NCBI GenBank assembly: GCA_050084515.1
Contig: CM114273.1
Coordinates: 15,252,001-15,316,000 of the forward strand
Direction: 5' to 3'
Length of the DNA: 64,000 bases
From: Blasia pusilla
Taxonomy: Eukaryota > Marchantiophyta > Marchantiopsida > Blasiales
Below the pieces are notes generated by a model. That model made no database searches and was not told the origin of the DNA. It saw only the letters and a program-made list of their open reading frames with translations. Position numbers and translations under genes: made by a program. Of this stretch, positions 1-10,517 are shown piece after piece. The stretch's first letter is position 1, and each line of letters starts with the position of its first letter.

Positions 1-421
1 TGGTAAAAGGATTTTTGAATAGATAACATCTAAAATGTGTGACAACCCACACTGCAGCCAAACACTCACCCTCATACGAGCTATACTTCGCCTCTGCAAC
101 GTTGTTTGAGCGACTAGCGTAATCCACCACAAACTCTCTACCATCATCTTCATGTTGGATGAGCACGGCTCCAAGCCCCAACATGCTCCAATCGGTATGC
201 AACTTGAAAGGACACCCGCGGATCGGTCTCCTCAGTATGGGCGCGGACGTCAATCTGTCCTTGAGCAGCTGAAATGCTCTCTCCTGCTCATTCCCCCAGT
301 GCCACTCCTGATCCACCTTGGTCAACAAGGTTAGCGACTTTGCAATCCAACTGAAACCCTTGACATACTGTCAATAGAAGTTTACCAATCCCATGAATGC
401 ACGAATTCGACTCACATCTGT
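1..421 (-). pseudogene. Gypsy RT connection and RNase H remnant (cut by the left edge)
   Basis: Minus-strand translation gives TDVSRIRAFMGLVNFY, then a stop, QYVKGFSWIAK, LLTKVDQEWHWG and ERAFQLLKDRLTSAP, the classical connection-to-RNase H sequence of Ty3/gypsy elements. It continues directly from the segment ending at 1449 once the insertion is ignored. The region to base 1 holds the start of RNase H; catalytic residues beyond cannot be seen. Confidence 0.8.
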
Positions 422-1448
422 TGTCGTGCGCCTACTCTCCTTGAACGTTAATCTTATTGTTGCGGAAGCGTGCATTCAGTAGGTCACACTCTCAACGCTG
501 ATCTGCATGCAAACACGCACTCTGGTTAGTTGGGTCTTGGATCAATCAGCGGGCTAACTTTCTGAGTTCTCATCTCAGTCTCTCATCAAGCTTAACCTTC
601 CTAGTTTCGCGGTTTACAACACGGGCAAGTCTCGAAAGACTTGGGACAGACTTTCTGGTCAGTTCAGGAATCTCAAACGGAATTTCACGCTTGGCGGTTC
701 CAAGTGTCCAATGGACATCCAATGAGTCCCTAACCGAGATTCGCACAAAGTGAATCTCGGGTCGGAATCCAAAAGGTGGGATAAAAAGTCCACTCCCTTG
801 GATCAGGTTTGGGTTTCGAGTTCCAACGCCAAACTCCTGTTCCATCCCGTGCCTCTGAGACGCCGTTTGGTGCTCAAAGTGGGGATTCGTGTTCCAAGAC
901 ATCTTGGAGAGACTCCTCCCTTACTAGTACTTCTAGGGATCTTCAGGGTTCCCTACATTTAGGGAAAGACACCTGGGCCTCTCCAATTGGCCCTCAACCC
1001 GATTGCTCTCACAATTGTTTTTGGCAAATATCTCAGTCTGTACTTATGCGTTTTCTAAGATCTTTGGTGCGTTGGAAGTGTCTTAAGATAAGATTTCCAA
1101 CTTGCACTTAGTTGTTTCAAAGACATCTTGGAGCTAAACGTTACAGTCCAAAAAATAGTCAAATTCCCCAAAAGCTAGTCGTGTTGCAAAACTGGTTCTC
1201 ACCTCTTTGGCAACCAACCTTCCAAGACTCAACTCATCTCAAGTATTGGCTCGCATTTGGTCTAGGTTTCCTGGTCGCGACCACTAATGAATGAAATGCA
1301 CAACTCTGTTCAGCGTTTCGTCTCGTTGACTTTTCCAAGAGACCTTTCCAAACGCCTCTCCAAAGCGCGAACATCGCAGCGTGAGTCTACTTGAGTTTTG
1401 ATGTTCCGCTTGGAGCCTTTTTGGTGTTGTTTGGGTATAAGGCTCGTG
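422..1448. mobile_element. ~1.03 kb unidentified insertion inside the gypsy RT/RNase H, flanked by an 8-bp direct repeat
   Basis: The RT connection domain stops at 1449 and resumes at 421, and the octamer ACATCTGT occurs at 414-421 and again at 1449-1456, exactly at the two borders. This is the pattern of a transposon insertion with an 8-bp target-site duplication, as made by hAT or some Mutator-like elements. I see no transposase. Minus 902-570 holds a 110-residue ORF without a recognisable domain. No clear terminal inverted repeat is visible, so the class is undetermined. Confidence 0.6.
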
Positions 1449-2080
1449 ACATCTGTAGGGCGTGGAATGCGTGAAATAGCCTCTATCTTTGTCTACTGCA
1501 CACTAAGCCCTCTGGGTATATCGTATGACCCAGGTATTCAATCTGGTCATAGAAGAACTTGCACTTGCATGGATGTAGCTTCAATCCATGTAACTGAAAT
1601 CATCAAAATACCTCCTCTAGATATCGCTTATGCTCCTCAACTGTGGCGCTAAAGACTACGATGTCATCAATATAACACATAGAAGAATCTAGACCTCCCA
1701 AGATCCTATCCATGATCCTCTGAAACTCAATCGGACGTTCTTTAACCCAAAAGGTAAGAACCAACACTGGTACAAACAATCCTTCCCCTCAGGATTGATC
1801 CCCCAAAATGTCGTCTTGTGCATGTCATCCAATCTGATAAACAGGTGATGGTATCCAGATCAAAGATCGAAGGAACTAAAGACCTTTGCATGTCCAATAG
1901 CATCAAAGATCTCCTCAAGGGTGGGCATGGCATACCTATCGGACTTGGTGTGCTGATTGATAAGTCGATAATCTCCACACATCCGCCTATCCGTCTAGTT
2001 GCCATGCACATCTTTCTTGGCGGGCATGACAGTGGCATATGCATACTCTCCATGCGACATCTCCACTAGTCCTGCTCCAA
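1449..2080 (-). pseudogene. Gypsy reverse transcriptase remnant
   Basis: RT motifs on the minus strand run from a GDYRLINQHT-type fingers motif, through an SLDLxSGYHxL-like block (near 1860), KTTFWGINPEG and LPFGLKN, to the catalytic YIDDIVVFS at about 1674-1648. The YIDD box itself is plus 1663-1674. Downstream, HGLKLHPCKCKF and YLGH mark the thumb, and TKIEAIS...PRPTDV marks the connection. Motifs occur in several frames with stops. The connection domain is cut at 1448 by the insertion and resumes at 421. Confidence 0.85.
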
Positions 2081-2654
2081 CCAAGTCCTTGCTCCTACTC
2101 TGAATTAGAGCCCTCTCCATGTCACGGTACCTGTAGGGTCATCAGAAGATCGGCATGTCATCCCACTGCTCAATGCGGATCCCTGGACCCTTCAGCGTAC
2201 CCAAATCATGCATACTAAATGCAAAACACCTCCTATAACTCCTCAGGAACTAATGTATCCCGCGCCACTCTCTTCCTATCAACTTAAGGCCTATACATGG
2301 CTTCCAAGTCTCCATCGTGAGTACGGTAGGACTCTTTGGTGGGAATCTAAGTGGTTGCTATGGTGCAACCCTGTCTCGGACAACAGAACTTGACTGCTCC
2401 CCTACAGCCAACTGCAAAATTGGATCTCCATGTGCAGTACTCGACGCCACACTCGTGGTTGTGGCTACCATCTCCTAGCGTATCTACAAAACATCCGAAG
2501 AAGTCCAAGGGTGTCTCTCTCGATCATCCCTGTTGTGTCAATCTCCTCGAGTCTCACCCCCACCCACTCCCTCAATCGTCTCGGTAGGCATGGGGCTCAC
2601 CACCGCAACAGCTATGATTTGTTGCATCCGCAAACGACATAGCTCAACTACTCC

Positions 2655-3942
2655 TAAGCTGAAAATCCATGTCAAGCAATTCAGGTCCATCGCCTAACCC
2701 TAGATATGATGTCGTGTTACCTCTAATAGTGATGGTACTACCTTCACTCCTATGGGGAATCCCATTACTCGCTCTCGCTCATATGCATTGGGCTCCACCA
2801 ACCGATGTACTTGGTCATCCCAAACCAAGCGAGGTCCGGCCTCCTTGAATGCATAGGAAGAGCGAAAACTCACCAAGGTGTGAAAGGCTGCCAATCTTGT
2901 TGACCATAGTCAATGGCGGTTGATCATCGTGTCGTATTGCCTGTGATCAACGACCTGGATCCATAATAGAATCCACCAACAAATCGGAGGGGCTCCACAC
3001 TTGCATATGCCCTCCGCAACACCTCGTGTGGTACCAACTTGGTCCACCAAAGATGCGAGCGGTGCGCTTTAGAACCTACACTCACCATATCTAACAACAT
3101 TGTTGGACCTATCCATGCATGTACCTAATGTGCACTCGTCACCACGTCTGACCTCGAATCGCCCAAAATCAACACATTCTCCAGAATGTATGGTGGAGAA
3201 CGAGGTTGATGCTCTTGTAAATGTCGCAAGATCCGCATCATCTCCCAAAATAACCAAGACCGAGTGTCAACAAACCCGCTATCTCGTCCAATACTCGATT
3301 GGCCTTGACACGGCCAACCAGCAATGACCAAGTCTATGGTCCCTACCCGCTCCAAGTCCTATGCCCTCAGCAATGAAATGTCCCTCAGTAGGGAATTGTG
3401 GTAACCCTGGATGGCAGACGCAGACAACAAGCTGGGAAAGCACAGGCATAATTGCGCCACATGATAAAGTGAAGCACGCCTTGCAACATCATCATTCTCC
3501 ACATATAGGTACTGCTGAACGCGTACTCCTGCTTGCAAAACAACAGTTAACTCGATGCTGATTCCTCCAAAGAGATCCAACATCCGAATACCTTCCTCTA
3601 GGATGCGCCACATAATGGGTGTGGTGTCCAAGGGCGTCATCATAGCACTCTTGACTAGCTCGGGTCCTTCTGACCCGTCCGATATGGTGCAAATGTCTCG
3701 CTCCACGCGGTCTGCACATGCTTAGTGGCTAAGCGTCGAAGCTCCTCAGTCGAGCCCCAAAGCGGCACCTCTCCTCCACAGACTGATGCGGTGACCATGA
3801 CACTCCTCTCCTTAGAAATGTCTAGAATGGGCGTATCCTCTGTATGGACATGTCCCTCAGTCAAATCATTAGGCCAAGTGATGGCGCTGCTAAGGTCGCC
3901 ATCTCTTGCAACCGTCACTCGATCACTGTACCTGTGAATCAA
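2655..3942 (-). pseudogene. C5-cytosine DNA methyltransferase (DNMT3-like) domain embedded in the gypsy polyprotein
   Basis: C5 methyltransferases transfer a methyl group from S-adenosylmethionine to cytosine. The family motifs appear in correct order on the minus strand. Motif I (SAM binding) is LDLFGG at 3580-3563, followed by an acidic YVEND as in motif II. Motif IV is GWPCQGQS with the catalytic Pro-Cys-Gln at about 3313-3305. Motif VI is ENV at about 3181-3173. Then come SVGSKAHRSHLWW (motif VIII-like) and ERERVMGFP (2780-2754), with a degenerate motif X-like end near 2700-2655. RSWLFWEMMRIL between motifs IV and VI and the short target-recognition region resemble DNMT3/DRM rather than the larger DNMT1/CMT forms. 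The catalytic Cys survives. An in-frame stop lies between motifs I and IV and at least one frameshift precedes motif IX, so this copy is broken. The segment 3942-3655 just upstream is in another frame and is probably the linker to the protease. Confidence 0.82.
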
Positions 3943-3998
3943 ATGGGTAATGAGCTAAGGCGCCCATCACCTGACTGCCATCTTGGTCTGTAGGATGC

Positions 3999-5015
3999 TC
4001 ACTCCTCCCAGTAATCAAGGGAAAACCCCATCGGGTTTAACACTGTTCCACCAACCAAGACATCGTAGGACTCTGCATCAGTCACTATCGCCCCGGCTCG
4101 CACCACGGACTCATATGTAGGATCTCCGGAGCAAATCCTCACCACGATCTCCTGTCGGGTGATATACTGTGTGGTACTCACTCCACCCAAGGATGTATGT
4201 ATCCGGAATAGAAAACGCTCCACATTGGCTCTCGTCAAGCCCAATCCTCTAAATGGCGCTTTCCCCAACATCAGGGGTTGCGCTCCTAAATCCAACAAGA
4301 GGTGTTGCGAACTAAAAGCTCTACCTCCGGGACTCACCAACTAGAAGATCTCTCCCCGGTTATCGAGCAACACATCACCAAGGGAAGCCATGGCACACTC
4401 TATCGCAGGTCTAGCGAACATCTCCGCCATCCTAGCAGCCGCAACCTGCCATAAATCTGACGTGGACGACTCGAGCATGCGCTCCAAAGATAGGTCCATC
4501 ACCTCCTCTGCAATCACCTCTAAACGTGATGCAGGAACTCCAACTCCACCCTCATATAGCGTAGCGGCCTGCCGGAACACCTTAGTGGATATACCTCCCA
4601 ATGTCATAACATCGGAAGTAGAAAATAGCGAAGCATGGTACAACATTGTGGCCGCCCCCAACATCGTACTCGACAAATGGTCCTCCTGAGCATCAGCAAT
4701 AGGAGTCGTCGCACTCGTTTCTCCCATTGCCTTCCGTGCCTGCAAACCAATAACATCACCAACACTCCGGGAACTCTGATCTGGACCCATCGATGGGATC
4801 CTCATCGCCTCGGACAACGTGAAAGATTGAGGAAGCCCGGTCTGTTTCTTGGCTTCCCCCCGTTGTGGATCCAACTGTGCGGCTGCTCCACCCATCACAA
4901 CTGCGGAGGCCTCCATGTGGGCAACCCCGCACATCCAACCACGATCCTCCATATCTCTCGTTGCTCCATATGATGTTAATGCCACGGATCCGGCAACGGG
5001 TAACCTCAATGCCAT
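3999..5015 (-). pseudogene. Gypsy linker and retropepsin-like aspartic protease remnant
   Basis: Two ORFs in the same frame (5015-4341 and 4340-3999) are separated only by one stop codon. The first, 224 residues, is Ala/Met/Ser-rich without a recognised fold and is probably the spacer between gag and protease. The second has a protease core: a hydrophobic strand leading to LLLDLGAQPLML (catalytic triad position near 4292-4284), then later a YDVLVGGTVLNPMGF segment resembling the second half of a retropepsin flap and helix. The expected D-S/T-G triad reads D-L-G here, which should abolish catalysis. The family call rests on motif shape and position between gag and polymerase. Confidence 0.65.
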
Positions 5016-5029
5016 AGCGGCAATATGCT

Positions 5030-6453
5030 CCTATAGCTGCTGTATCTGAGCAGCCATCCCAGCCTCACACCCAACATCTCCCTCGACCCGTCTAGGTAGT
5101 GGGACTCTACCATTTCCACGGGCAACTCTACCACCATATCGGGAAACTCCTTCTCCTCGTCCCCCAATGGGACCACATGGTGCACGACCTCTAGGCCCAC
5201 CCGGACCGGCTACTCGCTCTGGTGCCCTCTTTGGCCCTCGGTGCGGACGTAACTCAGGGTGCAAACTAAAACACCTGGTGCGTGTATGACCATATCTCTA
5301 ACAGTAGTCACACTGATAACCTCTTGGTGCAGCACCATCTCCTCCTCCATGCTGAGGCAGGAGGAGGCGCAGGTCTCTATGGCACGGCCTCCAAGTATCC
5401 TCCCTAAGCTCATGGTGCCACACTCAACCTATCTCGGAGTCCACTTTGCTGCACTGGTGGTGCAGGAAATCGTGACTGCTCTCGCCCATAACCCATAGTG
5501 GCTACGATCTCCTCTGCCATGTTGCCCTCAATGTTCTCAGCGGTCCTAAAAACATCTCTCTACCTAGGGGAGGTGTTCATAAGAAGCACCCCTCCCGCAC
5601 CCTTGTCCGCAGGGTCCGGTCCACAATCATGTACTATGACTAGATAGCCTGAGCCTCTGTCACCCCTTGAGTGACGTTGATCAACCGATGCAAGCAAGTG
5701 TAAGATTCATGCAAGCTCTCACCCGGGCGCCTCTAGAAGTCATGGATGCTCCGCAACTTCTCCGTTCGTACCCCCTGGTAGCTCGTCTTCAACTCAGCGA
5801 AGAACGCAACCACGGGATTGAACTTGGGACGAACCCGACTAGAAGGTGCAACTTCTCGAGTGCGAGTGACCCCTCCTAAAACATCACTAGTGGAAGAGGA
5901 AGTAACCTCTCTTGACTCCTCCTCCTCATCTGGGAACGGCTTCGTCCATGACACATAGTGTGGGTCATAGTAGAGTCGTCATGCCTCAATCTCCGGGGCA
6001 TATATGTGGGAGAACTCATGGTAATCATCCATGGGTGCCCCCTCTAAATGCTAGAACATATCGTTCTATGCTGTAAACGGGTTGAACTCTCTAGAGTTCA
6101 TAGCCCGCTGTGAGTCACACCAACTCCTAAACTCCGCATTGAAATCGTGTAGCTCTAAAGTGCCTACAGCACCCAAAAACCTACTCAGTCCTCTACCTTG
6201 GTCGTCAATCTCGTATGCTCAACTGGTAGGATCACTCAATCTGTGCGGTGGATCACTTACACACTCCTCTACACACTCCCCCTCGTCTGAAGAGGATATA
6301 GAAGGAGATCGAGGTGGTCTCTCGATCACGTGGAGACCCTCCAAACCTCGCACCACTCCGGATAAACCCTCCAGAGCTACTCTAAGGTCCACTACCTCGC
6401 CTCTCAAAATCTCGAAAGGATGCCGTGATGACCCTCGTTCCCCTCTCACATGA
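5030..6453 (-). pseudogene. Gypsy gag polyprotein remnant
   Basis: The N-terminal portion (6449-6219) is charged and may form a short helix. The capsid-like core (about 5954-5650) carries the Retrotrans_gag signature: an FFAELKTSYQG-type motif followed about 30 residues later by ESYTCLHRLINVTQG, which is typical of plant gypsy gag. A nucleocapsid CCHC knuckle follows at about 5293-5334 with spacing C-x2-C-x4-H-x4-C (CDYC, then RYGHTRTRC). One position inside the knuckle is an in-frame stop, so the copy is dead. Downstream is a basic, Gly/Arg/Pro-rich tail (5264-5031). The ORF at 5954-5733 and the knuckle are in different frames, so at least one frameshift separates them. Confidence 0.78.
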
Positions 6454-7865
6454 TCACTCTCAATCTCGTGAGTAATCCCTCAATTACTCAAACTAAACTA
6501 GCGGCACTCAATCTACACTCTCTCATTGAGACGTGTGCTATGCGGCAATAGGCGGCGTGGTCCGGAAAATCAACTAATCTATCGTCTCATTGACAAACCA
6601 TCCTCAACTCTAGACATCCCACACAGGTCTATGTCCCCTAAACCCATACATCATCGATCCTCTCAGCATCAGCACGAAACCCAATATCCCAAATCCCTCA
6701 CACATGTAGGGTAAGAGACCAGAATGGGTAACCTCACAATAATGTCGATGTCGCTCCTCAGCAACTGCGAATCTTAATCCCCAACTCGGTCATGAAGACA
6801 ACTCCTCCAATCAGCAAGTCGTACTCCTCTCATACTCACGCTGCTCAAACCTCATCAATATGCGATGCGGATCTAGCGGTATGGTGCGGCATTAGCAACA
6901 TGGAACAGCTACAAAACATCACGACACTCGATAATGGGATGGGGCACCCCATGGCATACCCTCCTCAATTAGCAATACACACGCTCTGCTCCTTAGTGAA
7001 GGAGCGGCTCCGCAATCAAGACGGTGTGATACGGCCACGAGCGGCACGGCGCGGCAATCGGCGCTACGTTACAGCTACGGGCATCAAGGCACCGTACTCG
7101 ATCGTGGTCGAGCGGCTACCAATCACAACATAGCAAAATGAAATGAAAACTCAAACACTATAACCCGAGGTCACGTGCAACGATGGACCGTTGACGGTGG
7201 ACAGTGGACCTTCGACAGCGGATCATTGACTATGACAGTTGATTGGTGATAGTGACGGTTGACAGTTGATGGTGGACCGTTGAAAGCGATGGACGCTGCC
7301 ACCGCGGCGGCTAGTTTAGGGTTTGAACAATTTTACCCTTAAAACCATCTAATAATGGCAATTTTGCAAAATTGGCCATAACTTTTTGCTGGTAGCTCTA
7401 AATTATGCACCGTCTATTACACAGCTTGCACAACTTTAGGATCTATGATGACAAAAAAATATTTTTTTAATTGGACCTTCCAATAAAAATTGACAGGGAC
7501 TGTTGAAAATCCCAATATCTTCTCTCCTCTATAAATTTTGGCAGTGCTTCTACACTGATTTCTCCCAACAAAAATATAAAACCTGTGAAAATACAAATTA
7601 GCAAGCTACATGGTGCTCCCAAGAGCACTGGCATGGGGAAACCCGCCCCCATACCCAATCCCTATCAGAAATTGGGCAGCGCTTCCGTGCGCCACTCTCT
7701 TATAAGAAAAATCGGCACACAAACGTCAAAACAACGTGGCTCTTGCTACTTTGAGCACTCCCATGAGCCATGAAGTGGGGATCACGGTCCTCAACTTGCA
7801 CCAAACATCGAGTAACCAACGAGCTTCCCCATGAAGCTCTCTCACTCTCTCATTATCTTTGTAAA
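6454..7865. other. Leader/unassigned stretch between gypsy gag and LTR, with a short minisatellite
   Basis: No coding motif is seen. From 7185 to about 7290 a degenerate minisatellite repeats units such as GTTGACGGTGGACAGTGG and variants (TTGAC/GTGGAC words). From 7320 to 7860 the sequence is more AT-rich and matches nothing else in the window. The LTR homology seen at 62 kb starts only at about 7866, so this stretch could be element leader, a diverged LTR part or another insertion. No primer-binding site was recognised. Confidence 0.4.
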
Positions 7866-8378
7866 ATAAGGTGAAATCTCTCTCACAATACCACAACTCT
7901 CACATATGTGCACTCTCACATGTCTCTCTTAATGTCAAACCAAACCCACTTTCCTAATGAGAAGCTTGGGTTACACTCACAAGGCAAGGGACCATAGTTC
8001 CTCCGCCTTGTGTCAAGAGGTGCAACCAATAGAGAATGAGCTCTCAAATTCTCTGTCCTTGAGGTATACCCCTTCCCTCTCCCAAGCTCTCTCTCCATGG
8101 TAACCTATGCTCCCAAGTCACCTTCTTGGCTCTTGACCTCATGTAAGAAGTCAAAGGCCACTTCCCAAAATATAAAGTTGACCATATACTCAAAATGGTA
8201 CTTACCTAAAATAATAAGTTTCTCAATATGGCTCCAAATGAGCCGAAATGAAGGGGAAACCTGCTCACTCATGTTTCTCGGGGCCTCAACAGGTCATCCT
8301 AGACCTCCTTAGCTTATCCTCTACTACTCGCAAAGGCGCTCTTGTAGATCTTACCGATCTGTCCTAAAAGACGTAATA
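7866..8378 (-). repeat. Partial 5' LTR of the gypsy family (copy 1)
   Basis: This block matches the LTR at 62,040-62,681 almost continuously, sharing ACTCTCACATGTCTCTCT, CAAACCAAACCCACT, GCTTGGGTTACACTCACAAG and a terminal GATCTgTCCTAAAAG. The match begins at about 7866 and ends at about 8378, where the intact copy ends in GTGACA. It lies at the position expected for the 5' LTR of the minus-strand element at 1-6.5 kb. The U5 side (lower coordinates) is not recognisable. Confidence 0.65.
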
Positions 8379-9420
8379 CCTATCTATAGGCACTACGATC
8401 AACTTGGAAAAATAATATGATAGAAATAAAATCTTTCATGATATAAAAGATCCATTTGTTAGTTTATCAAATAAAGTGGAAAAGGTATGAATATATGTTA
8501 CATAATCTTCATAATGGGAGTCATTGACGATGGGAGATTTTATTTCTTCTTTCATAAGATAATTCATAATAGCTTGAGTAGTTTTGAAGTGAGATACATC
8601 TATATCCTTTGCCTTCATTCTCTAGCTCTTTCAAATTCATGTATATTACGACCATTGTGGATTTAATGGATTTAGAAGTCTAAGACACGGTTACACAATT
8701 TTTTGGATTCTCAACATTCACTTCTTGTTGTGCACCATAAATTTGATCGACCCCCTTATATGAGGAGAACCCTAGATAGATGGTTTCGACTTAGATGTCG
8801 AACGAGTCATAATAATATGACTTAGGTGGTTTTTGGAATAGAGTTACTAGGATTACCTAACCCTGTATTGCATAAGGGTGTGGGGCACCCTGATGCGTTG
8901 TCGTGTCGAGAGTCTTTCTTCGAGCAAGGGCGGGCCTTCTAGCTGCGGTAGATGCAAGGTGAACTCTCTAATAAGTTCTCCTTTTTCAATAGAAATTATG
9001 ATGTACACTCTCCATTCTCTCACGAAAGGTATCACAAATGGAAGTGCCGAGGCGATCACTTCTTCGTAACATCGGATCCCAAAATTCCTAATCATAAAAT
9101 CCCTATAAACTATTTTACGCTTGTACACGAGGAAGATAGCACAACTAGTGTTAAACCCTACTTGAGCAGGCCTATTGACATCCATGGATCGCTATATAAG
9201 GACATACAAAGTACAATCCCATGTCCTTCCATATGTGACAATAGGAAGAATCACCGGAGTTGGAGATTGCATGACCTGGTTCATGAACGCCTCCCCAAAG
9301 TGATAAACTAAATAGCGAGTGAACCAGTGCCTATCTACAAAGAGTACCTTGACATGGTAAGGATTGAGGAAAGGAAAGTCGGGCACAGCTCGTGCTCCAC
9401 CCCTATCCATGCTTGACACA
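8379..9420. other. Unassigned spacer with two adjacent weak minus-strand ORFs
   Basis: Minus 9419-9192 (75 codons) and 9185-8853 (110 codons) lie end to end and could be one broken reading frame of about 185 residues. The translated products show no domain I recognise. The remaining sequence is AT-rich with no motif. A TE relic is the likeliest explanation, but nothing shows which kind. Confidence 0.25.
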
Positions 9421-9449
9421 CATTCTCTACTCTCCTCAAGAATGGGTTT

Positions 9450-9690
9450 TGGCTGAATTATTCTCCCAAGAGGGGTAATCCACTCTCATTGGGGAAGTAA
9501 CAAGCCAAAACATCCGCTATTTTAGTATGACTAAACTCCTCTACGGTGACAAACCTCTCATCCCCACACACACACACACACACACACCACACTCTAGAAA
9601 TCTCTCGAAGAATAGACCATGGTCAAGTTACTCTCCCAAGAGGGGTGATCCACTCTCATTGGAAGAGCAAGCAATCCCAAAGTCATACAC
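9450..9690. repeat. 168-bp spaced direct repeat with an internal (CA)n microsatellite
   Basis: The phrase CTCCCAAGAGGGGT.ATCCACTCTCATTGG occurs at about 9462 and again at about 9630. Between the copies at about 9566-9590 is a (CA)n run. This may be part of a decayed copia LTR or leader, since copia coding sequence begins about 830 bp downstream and a TATATACTCAC box lies at about 9757. Confidence 0.5.
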
Positions 9691-10517
9691 TCAAGAGAAA
9701 CACGAGAGACTCAAGATGTGGAATAGAAGGTGATGAACCCTTGAAGGTTCCTCCTCTTTATATACTCACAAGGGATCCACAAGAGTACGAAATAGAGTTT
9801 ATCTTATCTTGTGCCACATGGCTTCCTCTCAAGGCTTAGCCAATCACATTTTGACACAAGTAGATTTCCTCTTATATCTTCCAAAATATCCTCTTTTACC
9901 TACTTGATATTTTCCAAATTACCCCAACTAACCTAGCCACCAACTAAGACTACTTTTTCTTTTCATTGAAACAACTACTTTACTTTTATAAAGTCATATT
10001 TTATTTATTACCTCTTTTTCTAAAGTTGGGCCCGCATAAAAGAGGCACCATAAAGAGGTTTAAACATGGGGATTTCCTTTTTCTAAGCTAATTTACTTAA
10101 TACTAATAAAACTCTATCTAACATTTAACGAGGAAGGAGTTTACACACTGGCTGATTTTACTATACGACAGCGTCATGGGAATGGTACAGCCCATAATAT
10201 GCGAAGATGACCCAGGGTTGAATTATTCATTTTTATTATTAAAAATGGAAGAAGGTAAAAAATCCTTGTTTTCAAAGTAGTCAAATAGTCGGGAGCCGCA
10301 AAAATAGCGCGGTCTTGTATATCCACTTATCTCTATATGCATGTGTCATCGAATCTCTTATGTGAGCGTACGGATGGACTAGACCACTTTGTATTTTTGA
10401 GAATTATAACATATTTCAATGATTTCATTGTATTTTTTTCACACATGATATTAAAGCAATAGGTTTTCCAGTATTTTATATCTGGCGATCAAGTGTGTTT
10501 GCACAAAATTTTGAGAG

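Larger units (their letters stand above)
1..6453 (-). mobile_element. Ty3/gypsy LTR retrotransposon internal region, decayed, with an internal cytosine methyltransferase domain
   Basis: Read on the minus strand, the order is gag (about 6450-5030), protease (4340-3999), a linker, C5-cytosine methyltransferase (about 3600-2660), reverse transcriptase (about 2080-1440) and RNase H (about 430-1). The integrase must lie beyond the left edge; relatives of it occur at 12.5-13.3 and 63.1-64 kb. Every domain is recognisable by short conserved motifs, but frames change several times and in-frame stops are present, so the copy is not functional. The protease and methyltransferase lie between gag and RT, so the methyltransferase is part of the polyprotein region and not a chance neighbour. 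A ~1 kb insertion (422-1448) interrupts the RT-RNase H join. Confidence 0.88.

Noticed and set aside
9566-9590. CA run as a CRISPR or regulatory array
   Set aside because: A simple microsatellite in a decayed repeat; no spacer structure, and the genome is eukaryotic.
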